DNA of 64,000 bases, taken from the NCBI RefSeq assembly GCF_900105165.1, contig NZ_LT629740.1:1922001-1986000 (forward strand). The letters are read 5' to 3'. This stretch comes from Mucilaginibacter mallensis (GTDB lineage Bacteria > Bacteroidota > Bacteroidia > Sphingobacteriales > Sphingobacteriaceae). The notes beneath the pieces are model-generated. The model saw only the letters and a list, made by a program, of their open reading frames with translations, was not told the DNA's origin and searched no databases. The position numbers and the translations under genes were made by a program. Below, piece by piece: positions 17,897 through 27,198 of this stretch. Within the stretch, counting starts at the first letter, position 1. Every line of letters starts with the position of its first letter.

Positions 17897-20056
17897 ATGA
17901 AATATGCGATCGTCAGCGTTATAATACTTTTTTTATTTGCTAATGCTTCGGCACAAAATAATACAGAGGCAGCGCTGCAGGTTAAGATAAACGGTATTAT
18001 TAAAAAAATGACGCTTGAAGAAAAGGTGGCTATGCTGCACGGCAGTGCTACATTTTATTCAGCCGGTGTTCCGCGTTTGGGAATACCCGAGGTTAGTTAT
18101 GATGATGGTCCCTTAGGCGTACGCCGAGAGGAAGAACGTTTTGGCTGGAACTCAGCTAACTGGACAACCGACTCTGCAACATTTTTGCCCAATGGTTCAG
18201 CAATAGCCGCAACCTGGAACCCCGAAATGGCGCATAAATATGGTGTTGTAATAGGCGAGGAGGCCAATGCCCGTAAAAAGATAGTAATGCTTGCACCGGC
18301 ATTTAATATTTGCCGCATACCACTTTGTGGCCGTACCTATGAGTATTATTCGGAGGACCCGTATTTGAACGGACAACTGGCAATACAGGCTGTAAAAGGC
18401 ATCCAAAGTCAGCGTGTAGCAGCCTGTATAAAGCACTTTGCAGCCAATAACCAGGAAGTTAACCGCGGTGTTATTAATGAGATTATTGATGAAAGGGCAC
18501 TGCGTGAGATTTACCTGCCCGCATTTAAAGCAGCCATAGAGCAAGGTGATGCTTACACTATTATGTCGGCCTATAATAAAATAAATGACTACTGGTGTTC
18601 TGAGAATGATTTCCTGCTGGATAAAGTATTAAAAACGGAATGGGGATTTAAAGGCATAGTTATATCAGACTGGGGCGGAACACACCATACCCTAGCAGCA
18701 GCAAATGCCGGCCTGGATGTCGAAATGGGATCAAACGGCCCATACGACCAATGGTATTTTGCCAAACCTTTAATTGCGGCTGTTAAAGCAGGCCAGGTTT
18801 CAGAAAAAAACATAGATGAAAAAGTAAGACGGATCCTATGGGTGATATATCATACATCAATGAGCGCGGATCATCCAAAAGGTTCTATCGCTACACCTGA
18901 ACATGGTAAAGCTGCATATGATATCGCATCAGAATCCATTGTACTATTGAAAAATGATGATCATTTACTGCCTTTAAATGCAGGTAAAGTTAAAAGCATA
19001 GCGGTGATCGGCGATAATGCTACACGTACTTTTGCTACAGGTGGCTTTGGGGCAAGTGTAAAAGTTAAGTATGAGGTAAATGCGCTGGCTGGTATCAGAT
19101 CAAGATTCGGAAAAACTGCCGATATTAAATTTGTGCAAGGTTACAAAGCCAACTATTTAGCAAGCAATACAGCTGAGCAAAATGCAGGGTATGATAAGCC
19201 CGATACCGCATTAATAAATGAAGCCGTGGCTTTGGCCAAAACAACTGATGTTGCCATCGTATGCATCGGTTCGAACCGTGAATACGAGAGCGAAAATCAT
19301 GACCGTAAAAATTTGGAATTGCCTTTTGGCGAACAAGCGCTGGTTAACGCGGTTACTGCTGCTAATCCTAAAACCATTATTGTGATAATGGCAGGTGCGC
19401 CTTATGATCTTAACGAAATTAAAAAATCAAATAATACCATAGTATGGTCGTGGTTTAACGGCACCGAAGCCGGTAACGCTTTGGCCGATGTGCTAAAAGG
19501 CGTTGTCAATCCATCAGGCAAAATGCCATTTACTTTCCCGGTAGCGTTGAATGATTCACCTGCAATTGCTTTAAATACCTATCCGGGTAAAGATACAACC
19601 ACTACTTATAAGGAAGGAATATTAGTAGGCTACCGCTGGTACGATACTAAAAAGATTGACCCTCTATATTGCTTTGGTTATGGATTGTCATATACCAGTT
19701 TTACTTATGCTGATCTTACGACTGATAAAAAGAACTATAAATCTGCCGATAAGATCACAGTATCTGTAAAGGTGAAAAACTCAGGAAGCGTTGCCGGTAA
19801 AGAAATTGTTCAGATCTATGTTAGCAAAGTTAATTCAGGAGTACTAAGGGCCGATAAGGAATTAAAGGCATTCAAGAAAGTAATGATAGCACCGGGCAAA
19901 ACAATGCCGCTTATAATGAACATAAATGTAAGCGACCTGGCCTACTTTGATGATAAGTTAAGCAAATGGATAGTTGAGCCAGGCGAGTATAAACTAATGG
20001 CAGCTTCATCTTCAAAGGACATAAGGCAAATAGCCGCTTTTAGTATAAGTAAATAG
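17897..20056 (+). CDS. GH3 beta-glucosidase family enzyme
   Basis: Exported beta-glucosidase-type GH3 enzyme, 719 residues, that would remove glucose (or xylose) from the non-reducing end of oligosaccharides after alpha-xylosidase action. Signal peptide ends at ANASAQ. The N-terminal barrel carries the nucleophile at Asp258 in the motif VISDWGG, with upstream KHFAANNQE substrate-binding residues. The alpha/beta sandwich domain follows, with EYESENHDRKNLELP typical of the acid/base loop. A C-terminal fibronectin III-like domain covers roughly residues 630-710. The layout is BglX-like. GH3 also includes beta-xylosidases, so glucosidase is a context-based choice. Confidence 0.88.
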   Translation: MKYAIVSVIILFLFANASAQNNTEAALQVKINGIIKKMTLEEKVAMLHGSATFYSAGVPRLGIPEVSYDDGPLGVRREEERFGWNSANWTTDSATFLPNGSAIAATWNPEMAHKYGVVIGEEANARKKIVMLAPAFNICRIPLCGRTYEYYSEDPYLNGQLAIQAVKGIQSQRVAACIKHFAANNQEVNRGVINEIIDERALREIYLPAFKAAIEQGDAYTIMSAYNKINDYWCSENDFLLDKVLKTEWGFKGIVISDWGGTHHTLAAANAGLDVEMGSNGPYDQWYFAKPLIAAVKAGQVSEKNIDEKVRRILWVIYHTSMSADHPKGSIATPEHGKAAYDIASESIVLLKNDDHLLPLNAGKVKSIAVIGDNATRTFATGGFGASVKVKYEVNALAGIRSRFGKTADIKFVQGYKANYLASNTAEQNAGYDKPDTALINEAVALAKTTDVAIVCIGSNREYESENHDRKNLELPFGEQALVNAVTAANPKTIIVIMAGAPYDLNEIKKSNNTIVWSWFNGTEAGNALADVLKGVVNPSGKMPFTFPVALNDSPAIALNTYPGKDTTTTYKEGILVGYRWYDTKKIDPLYCFGYGLSYTSFTYADLTTDKKNYKSADKITVSVKVKNSGSVAGKEIVQIYVSKVNSGVLRADKELKAFKKVMIAPGKTMPLIMNINVSDLAYFDDKLSKWIVEPGEYKLMAASSSKDIRQIAAFSISK

Positions 20057-20353
20057 GCAAAAAGGCTCAGGTTAACATTTTTGCGATATTATGAAACATT
20101 CGTTATGAAGGAGCTTGATGGAAGCATCTACCTTTAGTTTACTATTATAAGCCAATTATAAATCATAAACCAACCATGTCAGACTCAAATTTTATAGCTG
20201 TAACCCTGTAAACCCACTTTGTAGTGTTGTTTATGGTGCTGGTATAAATTGTGTTTGCTGTCGATTATTATAACAATGAAATATTTAAGTTTCAACAAGC
20301 AAAAGGCATATACCCCGAAAATTAAAGGGTTAATATTTACTGATGTTGACAGT

Positions 20354-21376
20354 ATGAAAGCTGCTGTTAATCATACTGCGCGTTTTGCGATAAGGAACGT
20401 TGTGCTTGCTTTGTTAGTGTTTGTTTCGGCGAATTTATTCGCTCAGCCATTTGCCCCCGTAAACAAGAACGCTACACCTGAAGCTAAAAATCTTTTAAAA
20501 TATCTGTACAGCATTAGCGGAAAATCTATTCTGTCCGGCGAGCATGGCGGTGGTAACAGGTTTTTAGATAGCACAAAAGCTATAACAGGTAAATATCCTG
20601 CTTTATGGGGGAGTGATTTTATTTGGTCGGGGCCTGGTGGTGGAGGTCAGAGGGTAGTTAACGAAGCAATTGCAAACTATAAAAAAGGATATATCATCGC
20701 GCTGATGTGGCACCAGGGCAGGCCAATGGATAATCCTCCATATGGTTTCAGGGAAAGTGTTCAGGCAAAAATGACCGATGAAGAATGGGCGCAGTTGATA
20801 ACACCCAATACCGAACTGAATAAAAGATGGCTTGCCCAGGTTGATACCATAGCATACTATTTAAAAGAATTACAAGCAGCCAATGTGCCTGTGCTTTGGA
20901 GGCCATACCACGAGATGAACGGCGTATGGTTTTGGTGGGGCAACAGGCCGGGTAAAAATGGCGTGCAAAAATTATGGACAATGATGTACGACAGGTTTGT
21001 TAACTATCATCATTTAAACAATTTATTATGGGTATGGGGCGCTAACGGGCCAAGAGATATCCCATTAGATGAGGCCTATTCTTATAAGGGATTTTATCCC
21101 GGTGCAAAATATGTAGATGTGTTGGGTACAGATATCTACCATTCGGATTATGAGCAAAAGGATTATAATGAATTACTAACACTGGCCAATGGAAAAGTTA
21201 TGGCGCTAACTGAAGTAGGAGAGTTGCCAAAGCCGGAAATATTGGCGGCGCAGCCACGGTGGGCGTGGTTTATGGTATGGACAGATTTTATTTGGAAATA
21301 TAACACCCGCGCGCAGGTTAACGCGATATACTCAAGGCCGGGAACCATATCGCTGGGTGATCAGAAATGGTATTGA
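20354..21376 (+). CDS. GH26 beta-mannanase
   Basis: Secreted GH26 endo- or exo-beta-1,4-mannanase. The barrel shows SGEHGGGNRF near the N terminus, the acid/base Glu187 in WRPYHEMNG and the nucleophile Glu287 in ALTEVGELP; both are the hallmark GH26 positions on strands 4 and 7. WGSDFIWSGPG and LMWHQGRP also fit the family. The preferred start is the ATG at 20354, which places a normal signal peptide (VVLALLVFVSANLFAQ) at the N terminus. Upstream in-frame ATG (20276) and TTG (20249) codons would add a charged extension that does not look like a signal. GH26 next to GH27 points to galactomannan or glucomannan use alongside xyloglucan. Confidence 0.88.
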   Translation: MKAAVNHTARFAIRNVVLALLVFVSANLFAQPFAPVNKNATPEAKNLLKYLYSISGKSILSGEHGGGNRFLDSTKAITGKYPALWGSDFIWSGPGGGGQRVVNEAIANYKKGYIIALMWHQGRPMDNPPYGFRESVQAKMTDEEWAQLITPNTELNKRWLAQVDTIAYYLKELQAANVPVLWRPYHEMNGVWFWWGNRPGKNGVQKLWTMMYDRFVNYHHLNNLLWVWGANGPRDIPLDEAYSYKGFYPGAKYVDVLGTDIYHSDYEQKDYNELLTLANGKVMALTEVGELPKPEILAAQPRWAWFMVWTDFIWKYNTRAQVNAIYSRPGTISLGDQKWY

Positions 21377-21852
21377 AATATGTTTTTTTATAAAGAGCTA
21401 CTACAAAAAAATAAACAATTTATCATCATCAGGATGAATAAAGCTTCTGATAAACCGAATGAATTAGTATGATAAAATGTTAAAATAGTATCATTTTATA
21501 CGGACCATATTTTACCTGATATAGCTATCCTGCCAGTAAGAGATATATGAATCAAATGCGGACTTTGCTATATATGAAAAATGTATAAACAGCTTGAGAA
21601 AACAAGTGGAATGATTGCCGTGGAATGGTGAAAATTAGATAGTTTTTAGAGTAAAGAATGTAAAAATAGTATTATAAATAACTTATGCAATGCAGTAATT
21701 TTATTAATCAATTTTAAACGAGCTGAACCGCATTTTTAAAGAGAATATTTTCTGAAACCTGTTAGTACATATAGTTTTTTAGCTGATAAATAACATTTGT
21801 AAATAAACCCATTAACCTAATAATACAATCTAAATTTTAAATCCTAAAATGA
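21377..21852. other. 476-bp AT-rich leader upstream of the first susC-like gene
   Basis: Non-coding stretch that probably contains the promoter and upstream control sites of the SusCD operon. The word TAACATTTG near 21787-21795 resembles the Bacteroidetes -7 element TAnnTTTG but has one extra base. I see no gene, remnant or strong hairpin here. Confidence 0.5.
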
Positions 21853-24800
21853 ATGAAAATGAAGAAAAATTTACTATTAAGTAACCTGAATAACTGCAAA
21901 AAATCAATATTGGTTTTTTTGCTGGTTATTTGCATATGTTACTCATCATTTGCCCAAACCCGGCAAATAACAGGTGCAGTAACTTCATCAACAGATGGTA
22001 ATCCTGTGCCGGGTGCGAGTGTTAAAATTAAAGGAACCTCAACAGGAGTTGTTACCGATGTGAACGGTGCTTTTAAATTATCGGTAGCTCCTGATGCAAC
22101 GCTTGTAATTAGCTTTATTGGCTATGACACACAGGAAGTGCCTGTAGGTAACAAAAATACTTACGCTGTAAGATTATCGCCTAACACAAATACTTTAGCT
22201 GAAGTTGCTGTAGTATCTATTGGTTATGGTACCGCCAAGCGAAAAGACCTTACAGGGGCTGTAAGTTCGGTTAGTGCGGCAACTATAGCAAAGGTGCCTG
22301 TTACTACGTTAGACCAGGCATTACAGGGCCGTGCGGCAGGTGTACAGGTTACCAATAACGATGCTTCTCCGGGTGGTAATGTTTCCATACTCGTGAGGGG
22401 GGTTGGTAGTTTGGCAAGTAACGGTAATGGTCCATTATATGTAGTTGATGGTTTTCCGTTGGATAACGGAGGTATTAACAACATCAACCCGAATGACATT
22501 GCTACCATAGATGTACTGAAAGATGCATCGGCTACTGCTATCTATGGTATCCGTGCAGCTAACGGTGTAATCATAATAACTACCAAAAAAGGTAAAAAAG
22601 GCGGCGCGCAGGTATCTTTGGATGCTTACGTAGGTTTTCAAAGCAAGCCTAAAGAGTATAGCGTATTAAATGCGCAGCAATTTGCTACTTTATATAATAC
22701 TGTAGCAGCCGATCCTAAGCAAAGCGTTACATTACCCGCATTTGCGCCATATTCTGATCCATCATCATTGCATAATATCGATTGGCAAAATGAGGTCTAT
22801 CGCACCGGCATAACACAAAATTACAGTCTTGCCATACGAGGTGGAAGTGACAAAGTTCAGGCAGCAACTTCTATTGGGTATTACGATCAAAAAGGTATAG
22901 TATTAGGCTCGTATTTTAAAAGGGTTACCTTTGGTAATAATACAGATTATCAGCCTACTAATTGGTTGAAATCATCAACCAGTGTTAAATATACCTTCCA
23001 GGATTCTCAAAATCCATTTGGTGGTCAGTTGCAAAATGGCGGTGGATTAGTCCAATTAACTGAATTGCCTCCAACCCTTGATGGCGGTAATAAACTTACC
23101 TACCTGCCATATGATGGCAATGGTAATTATGGTTTTTATAATCCAAAGTTTACTGAGATTGCCGGTTATACCAATCCTCTTTATAGCATTGGTAACAACC
23201 GTAGTTACGGCCTGAATAACTTTTTATTAGCAAATACTTCATTAGAAGCAACCATTATTGACGGGCTTAAGGTTAAATCAAATGTAGGTGTAAATCTGAG
23301 TGATTTTTCAGGATCATATTATTCTCCTGAAGATGACCGTGAGAATAATCAGTATCCGGGATCTCAAATAACAAATGCATTTTATAGCCAGCACATCAAC
23401 CAAACCTTTAACTGGTTATGGGAAAATACCATTAGCTACGATAAAACATTTGGAAAGCATACTATCAATTTACTTGCTGGTGCATCTGAGCAGAAAACCT
23501 TCTGGAGTGGCATGGGCGGTCAGGGTATTCCTCCAAACGGAGTTATACGGGATTTATCAAAAGTTTCAAACCTTGTATTGGATACCAATAATCCTGCAGG
23601 TTCAAATACTGGCAATGGTTCAAATATTTATGCCTTACAATCCTATTTTGGTAGGGTAACTTATAATTACGATGACAGGTATATTTTAACAGGTACTGTA
23701 AGAAGGGACGGATCTTCTAAGTTCGCCCCAAGTAATGCTTATGGTACATTCCCTTCAGGTGCAATAGCCTGGAAAGCTAAGGAAGAATCTTTCCTGAAAA
23801 ACGTTAACTGGTTATCTGACCTGAAAATTAGGGGTAGTTATGGTGAAGTTGGTAATCAGGGCGCAATACTTCCTTTTCAATACCAGGGGTTATATTCAAC
23901 AGGTTATGCTGCATCTGTTAATGGTAATGGCGTAGATAACCTGGGTTATCCGTTCGATAAATTATATCAGTATGGTTCTGCAGCAACTCAGCCTGAAAAT
24001 GATAAATTGAAATGGGAAACCGATTATCAAACAGATATAGGTGTTGATGCAGCATTTTTAAATGGCGATCTTACCTTTACTGCTGATTGGTATAACAGAA
24101 GATCAAAAGACTTCTTATTATCTGTTGCTGTACCTGCGCAAACCGGCTTTAATTATGAAACTCAAAATGTAGGCAGTATTGACAATAAAGGCCTTGAGTT
24201 TGCAGTAAATTACAACCATAGGGTAACTAGTGATTTTAATTATGGTATAGGCTTAACACTTTCAACAGTTGATAATAAATTAACCAGTCTAACTTCTGGC
24301 ACTAACTTTATAACAAACTTTGGTGGTCTTACAGTACCAGCGGATGGTTGGGCCACTTTCTCCGAAACACATATCGGGCAACCAGTAGGCGAGTTTTATG
24401 GCTATAAATCACTGGGTATTTTCCAGAGCCAGGCTCAAATTGATGCATTAAATGCTGCCGCTGTTGCAAAACATGGTGCAGGTAGTGTTTATCAGAAAAC
24501 CACTACGCAACCGGGCGACCGTTATTTTGCAGATACTAATGGCGATGGTATAGTAGACGCGAATGACCAGGTTAGCCTTGGCAGCCCGCTTCCTAAATTT
24601 TATGGAGGTGTTGATTTAAGCGCTTCTTACAAGAACTTCGATTTTGACGCGTATTTCTACGGTGTTTACGGAAACAAAATATTTAATTTTCAGGAAAGTG
24701 TTTTGGAAAGCTTACAGAACAGGAGCTTTGTGGGTGTTGAAAACGTTGGCACTGAATACTACAATAATTACTGGACACCTACCAGGCCTTCAAACACATA

Positions 24801-25113
24801 TGCCAGGGTAAGTGCTAATGACGACGTAGAAGGTAACAACGTTGCATCAAGCGCATATATTGAAAATGGTAGTTTCCTTAAATTGAAAACTTTTACCATA
24901 GGATATACATTACCGGCACAGATGTTGAAAAATTTAGCTATCTCAAAGGTTCGGTTATACTTCACCGGGCAAAATCTATTTACTATTACTGGCTACAAAG
25001 GGCTTGATCCTGAGATCGGGATACAGGGTGGCAATGCAACCCAAAATGGTATCGATACCGGTACCTATCCATCATCAAGGTATTACACAGTGGGTGTAAA
25101 CGTAACGTTTTAG
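21853..25113 (+). CDS. SusC-like TonB-dependent outer-membrane transporter, first locus
   Basis: Outer-membrane importer (SusC/RagA family) taking up oligosaccharides in partnership with the following SusD lipoprotein. The 1086-residue protein has a signal peptide ending at SSFAQ, a CarboxypepD-regulatory-like domain (about 36-115, QITGAVTSSTDGNPVPGASV), a plug domain with the typical SIGYGTAKRKDLTGAVSSV and DVLKDASATAIYGIRAANGV, and a 22-strand barrel ending in YYTVGVNVTF with a terminal aromatic residue. No secretin/TonB short N-terminal signalling domain was seen, so control by the HTCS rather than by an anti-sigma factor is likely. The SusD gene begins 26 bp downstream. Confidence 0.95.
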   Translation: MKMKKNLLLSNLNNCKKSILVFLLVICICYSSFAQTRQITGAVTSSTDGNPVPGASVKIKGTSTGVVTDVNGAFKLSVAPDATLVISFIGYDTQEVPVGNKNTYAVRLSPNTNTLAEVAVVSIGYGTAKRKDLTGAVSSVSAATIAKVPVTTLDQALQGRAAGVQVTNNDASPGGNVSILVRGVGSLASNGNGPLYVVDGFPLDNGGINNINPNDIATIDVLKDASATAIYGIRAANGVIIITTKKGKKGGAQVSLDAYVGFQSKPKEYSVLNAQQFATLYNTVAADPKQSVTLPAFAPYSDPSSLHNIDWQNEVYRTGITQNYSLAIRGGSDKVQAATSIGYYDQKGIVLGSYFKRVTFGNNTDYQPTNWLKSSTSVKYTFQDSQNPFGGQLQNGGGLVQLTELPPTLDGGNKLTYLPYDGNGNYGFYNPKFTEIAGYTNPLYSIGNNRSYGLNNFLLANTSLEATIIDGLKVKSNVGVNLSDFSGSYYSPEDDRENNQYPGSQITNAFYSQHINQTFNWLWENTISYDKTFGKHTINLLAGASEQKTFWSGMGGQGIPPNGVIRDLSKVSNLVLDTNNPAGSNTGNGSNIYALQSYFGRVTYNYDDRYILTGTVRRDGSSKFAPSNAYGTFPSGAIAWKAKEESFLKNVNWLSDLKIRGSYGEVGNQGAILPFQYQGLYSTGYAASVNGNGVDNLGYPFDKLYQYGSAATQPENDKLKWETDYQTDIGVDAAFLNGDLTFTADWYNRRSKDFLLSVAVPAQTGFNYETQNVGSIDNKGLEFAVNYNHRVTSDFNYGIGLTLSTVDNKLTSLTSGTNFITNFGGLTVPADGWATFSETHIGQPVGEFYGYKSLGIFQSQAQIDALNAAAVAKHGAGSVYQKTTTQPGDRYFADTNGDGIVDANDQVSLGSPLPKFYGGVDLSASYKNFDFDAYFYGVYGNKIFNFQESVLESLQNRSFVGVENVGTEYYNNYWTPTRPSNTYARVSANDDVEGNNVASSAYIENGSFLKLKTFTIGYTLPAQMLKNLAISKVRLYFTGQNLFTITGYKGLDPEIGIQGGNATQNGIDTGTYPSSRYYTVGVNVTF

Positions 25114-25139
25114 TAAAAACACTATAAAACATTAAAGAC

Positions 25140-26951
25140 ATGAAAATGAAAAAGAAATATATAATGCTCATAATGGTGTTCGCTGCACTGGCAATCATCC
25201 CTATGGCCTGTAAAAAGAGTTTTTTAACCCAAACCAATACCTTTTCATCCACAGCAGCGGCTACTTTTAACAAACCACAGGATGTTATAGCCCTGGTAAA
25301 CAGTATATATGATACTTACCAGAATAGTGATTTCCTGAAAAAGTCGATGTGGTATTATGCCAACTTCCTTACTCATGACTGGTACAATAACGGTAATGAT
25401 ATTGTGTGGAACAATTATACAATACCATCTACCTTTGCTGCGCTTTCAACTTTTTGGAATGATTCATATATCGGTATAGCAAGGGCAAATGCAGCCTTGC
25501 CTATTATAGCTGATGCAAAGGCCAGGGGAGTAATTACCTCTGATCTGGCTGACCGTTTAACAGGTGAAGCCTTATTTTTACGTGGTATGACCTACTACTA
25601 TCTTACAGGTACCTTTGGAGGTGTTCCGTTAGAGCTAAATACATCCACTACTACTCCATCAAATGGCTTAACACCAAGAAGCACACAGGCACAATGCTTT
25701 GCGCAGATAATAAGCGATATGAAACAGGCAGAAACCCTGCTACTATCAAAAACAACCCTTCCTGCTGCTGATTTGGGCAGGGCTACCAAAGGTGCTGCCT
25801 ACGCTTATGAAGGTTCAGCACAAATGTGGTTAGGAAATTATACTGCTGCATTGGCTGCGTTTAATAATCCGGAGCTAACAAATAATTATCATTTGATTCC
25901 GCAGTATATCAACGTTAATGAATTTAACAATCAGAATAATGACGAGTCTCTTTTCGAAGTTCAGTTTGATCTTCCGGCAGGGGGTACACAGGATTGGGCT
26001 GGTAGCTGGCAGCCTCCGGGTGGTGAGCTTGGCTGGATAGATAGTTTTGGCTGGCCTTCTGAAATAACTGGACAAGGTTATGATTATGGAAGCCCTGCAC
26101 TTGAATATTCTTACCAAACCGGTGATACCCGTAAATATGCTACCATCTTAGGTCCTGGCGATTCGATCATAAGCCCTGGAATTATTGCACAATGGGGTGG
26201 TATAAAAGGTTATCCTTACGTAACTGGTGGCTATGCAGCTTACCTTGCAGCTCCAACTACCGATATTACAGACAAAAACAGGTATACAGACGGCCATGGC
26301 AATATTATAAACACAAATGGAACGGCGACCTATCCATGGTATGGTACTGATGGTACACCACGGTCAGGTTATACCGATGCTAAAAAATGGAGAGATCCAA
26401 ACCTTACAGGTGGTTCAGGACCGCAAAAACTTTTTGGTAGCCAAAACCAGGTGTTGATGCGCTATGCAGAAGTTTTACTTTCAAGAGCTGAATGTAAAAT
26501 ACGCACGGGTGATGTCGCAGGTGGCTTGGCCGACTTGAATATAGTTAGAACCAGGGCATTTGGTGGAACACCGCCGGCCGTTTGGCAGGATGGACTTCAG
26601 GTTGATGGTACTCCGGCTCCAGCTTTAACCGACCCAATGCAAAAAGTATTGAGCGAATACAGGCACGAACTTACTGCCGATTATTCACTGATGTACCTTT
26701 TACGCAGAGCTGGCACAGATGCTACAACCGGTAAAGCGTATGATGCAGAATTTATCCATTTGGTTAATCACGTTGCCGGTGCTGGTCCGGATAATAACAC
26801 AAGTCCGATAATTTATCCGTATGGCCCAACGTCCGACGGTAAAACTCACGGGGTTACTTATAATGACCTGCCTGCAGGCCGCGATATATTACCAATTCCA
26901 CAAGCTGCAATTGGCCTTAATCCAAACCTAAAACAAAACCCTGGTTATTAA
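25140..26951 (+). CDS. SusD-like surface glycan-binding lipoprotein, first locus
   Basis: SusD/RagB lipoprotein of 603 residues that caps the SusC barrel and binds glycan at the cell surface. Lipobox at IIPMAC (Cys24). The tetratricopeptide-like helical core (RANAALPIIADAK, LTGEALFLRGMTYYYLTGTFGGVPL) and the C-terminal RagB region (LMRYAEVLLSRAECKIRTGD, ending in LNPNLKQNPGY) are both typical. It is in an operon with the upstream SusC gene and is followed by a strong terminator, which closes the hemicellulose locus. Binding specificity cannot be read from sequence. Confidence 0.95.
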   Translation: MKMKKKYIMLIMVFAALAIIPMACKKSFLTQTNTFSSTAAATFNKPQDVIALVNSIYDTYQNSDFLKKSMWYYANFLTHDWYNNGNDIVWNNYTIPSTFAALSTFWNDSYIGIARANAALPIIADAKARGVITSDLADRLTGEALFLRGMTYYYLTGTFGGVPLELNTSTTTPSNGLTPRSTQAQCFAQIISDMKQAETLLLSKTTLPAADLGRATKGAAYAYEGSAQMWLGNYTAALAAFNNPELTNNYHLIPQYINVNEFNNQNNDESLFEVQFDLPAGGTQDWAGSWQPPGGELGWIDSFGWPSEITGQGYDYGSPALEYSYQTGDTRKYATILGPGDSIISPGIIAQWGGIKGYPYVTGGYAAYLAAPTTDITDKNRYTDGHGNIINTNGTATYPWYGTDGTPRSGYTDAKKWRDPNLTGGSGPQKLFGSQNQVLMRYAEVLLSRAECKIRTGDVAGGLADLNIVRTRAFGGTPPAVWQDGLQVDGTPAPALTDPMQKVLSEYRHELTADYSLMYLLRRAGTDATTGKAYDAEFIHLVNHVAGAGPDNNTSPIIYPYGPTSDGKTHGVTYNDLPAGRDILPIPQAAIGLNPNLKQNPGY

Positions 26952-26972
26952 TACCAGAGTTTCATATAATAC

Positions 26973-27005
26973 AAAAGCCGCCTCAAGTTTGAGGCGGCTT
27001 TTTTT
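26973..27005 (+). terminator. Rho-independent terminator after the first susCD pair
   Basis: GC-rich stem AAAGCCGCCTCAA / TTGAGGCGGCTTT with a 2-base centre, followed by an unbroken T run. It begins about 20 bp after the SusD stop codon. Confidence 0.92.
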
Positions 27006-27094
27006 ATGTAACTGTTTTGTGTTTAATTAGTTTTATCTTCTTGTCGCTTGCAGTCATGTGGTTTTGTAGATTGATTTAGGATCCAAAAGTCGGT

Positions 27095-27157
27095 GTCATG
27101 CTGAGCGCTAGTCGAAGCATGTGGGCCGGCCTTTACGCTCATGCTTCAACTAGCGCT
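27095..27157. repeat. Short hairpin related to the core of the 140-bp elements
   Basis: Contains GTCATGCTGAGCGCTAGTCG and, on the other arm, CATGCTTCAACTAGCGCT. It shares the GTCATGCTGAG and TCGAAGCATG words with the core of the elements at 16444-16583 and 38017-38156 but lacks their terminal repeats. It lies between convergent transcripts. Confidence 0.65.
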
Positions 27158-27198
27158 AAAAAAAAGTGTTGTATATCAATTGTTTAACTTAATAATAG

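Noticed and set aside
20175..20219. Possible 11-codon leader peptide upstream of the GH26 gene
   Set aside because: Short open frame with no conserved feature and no attenuator hairpin next to it.
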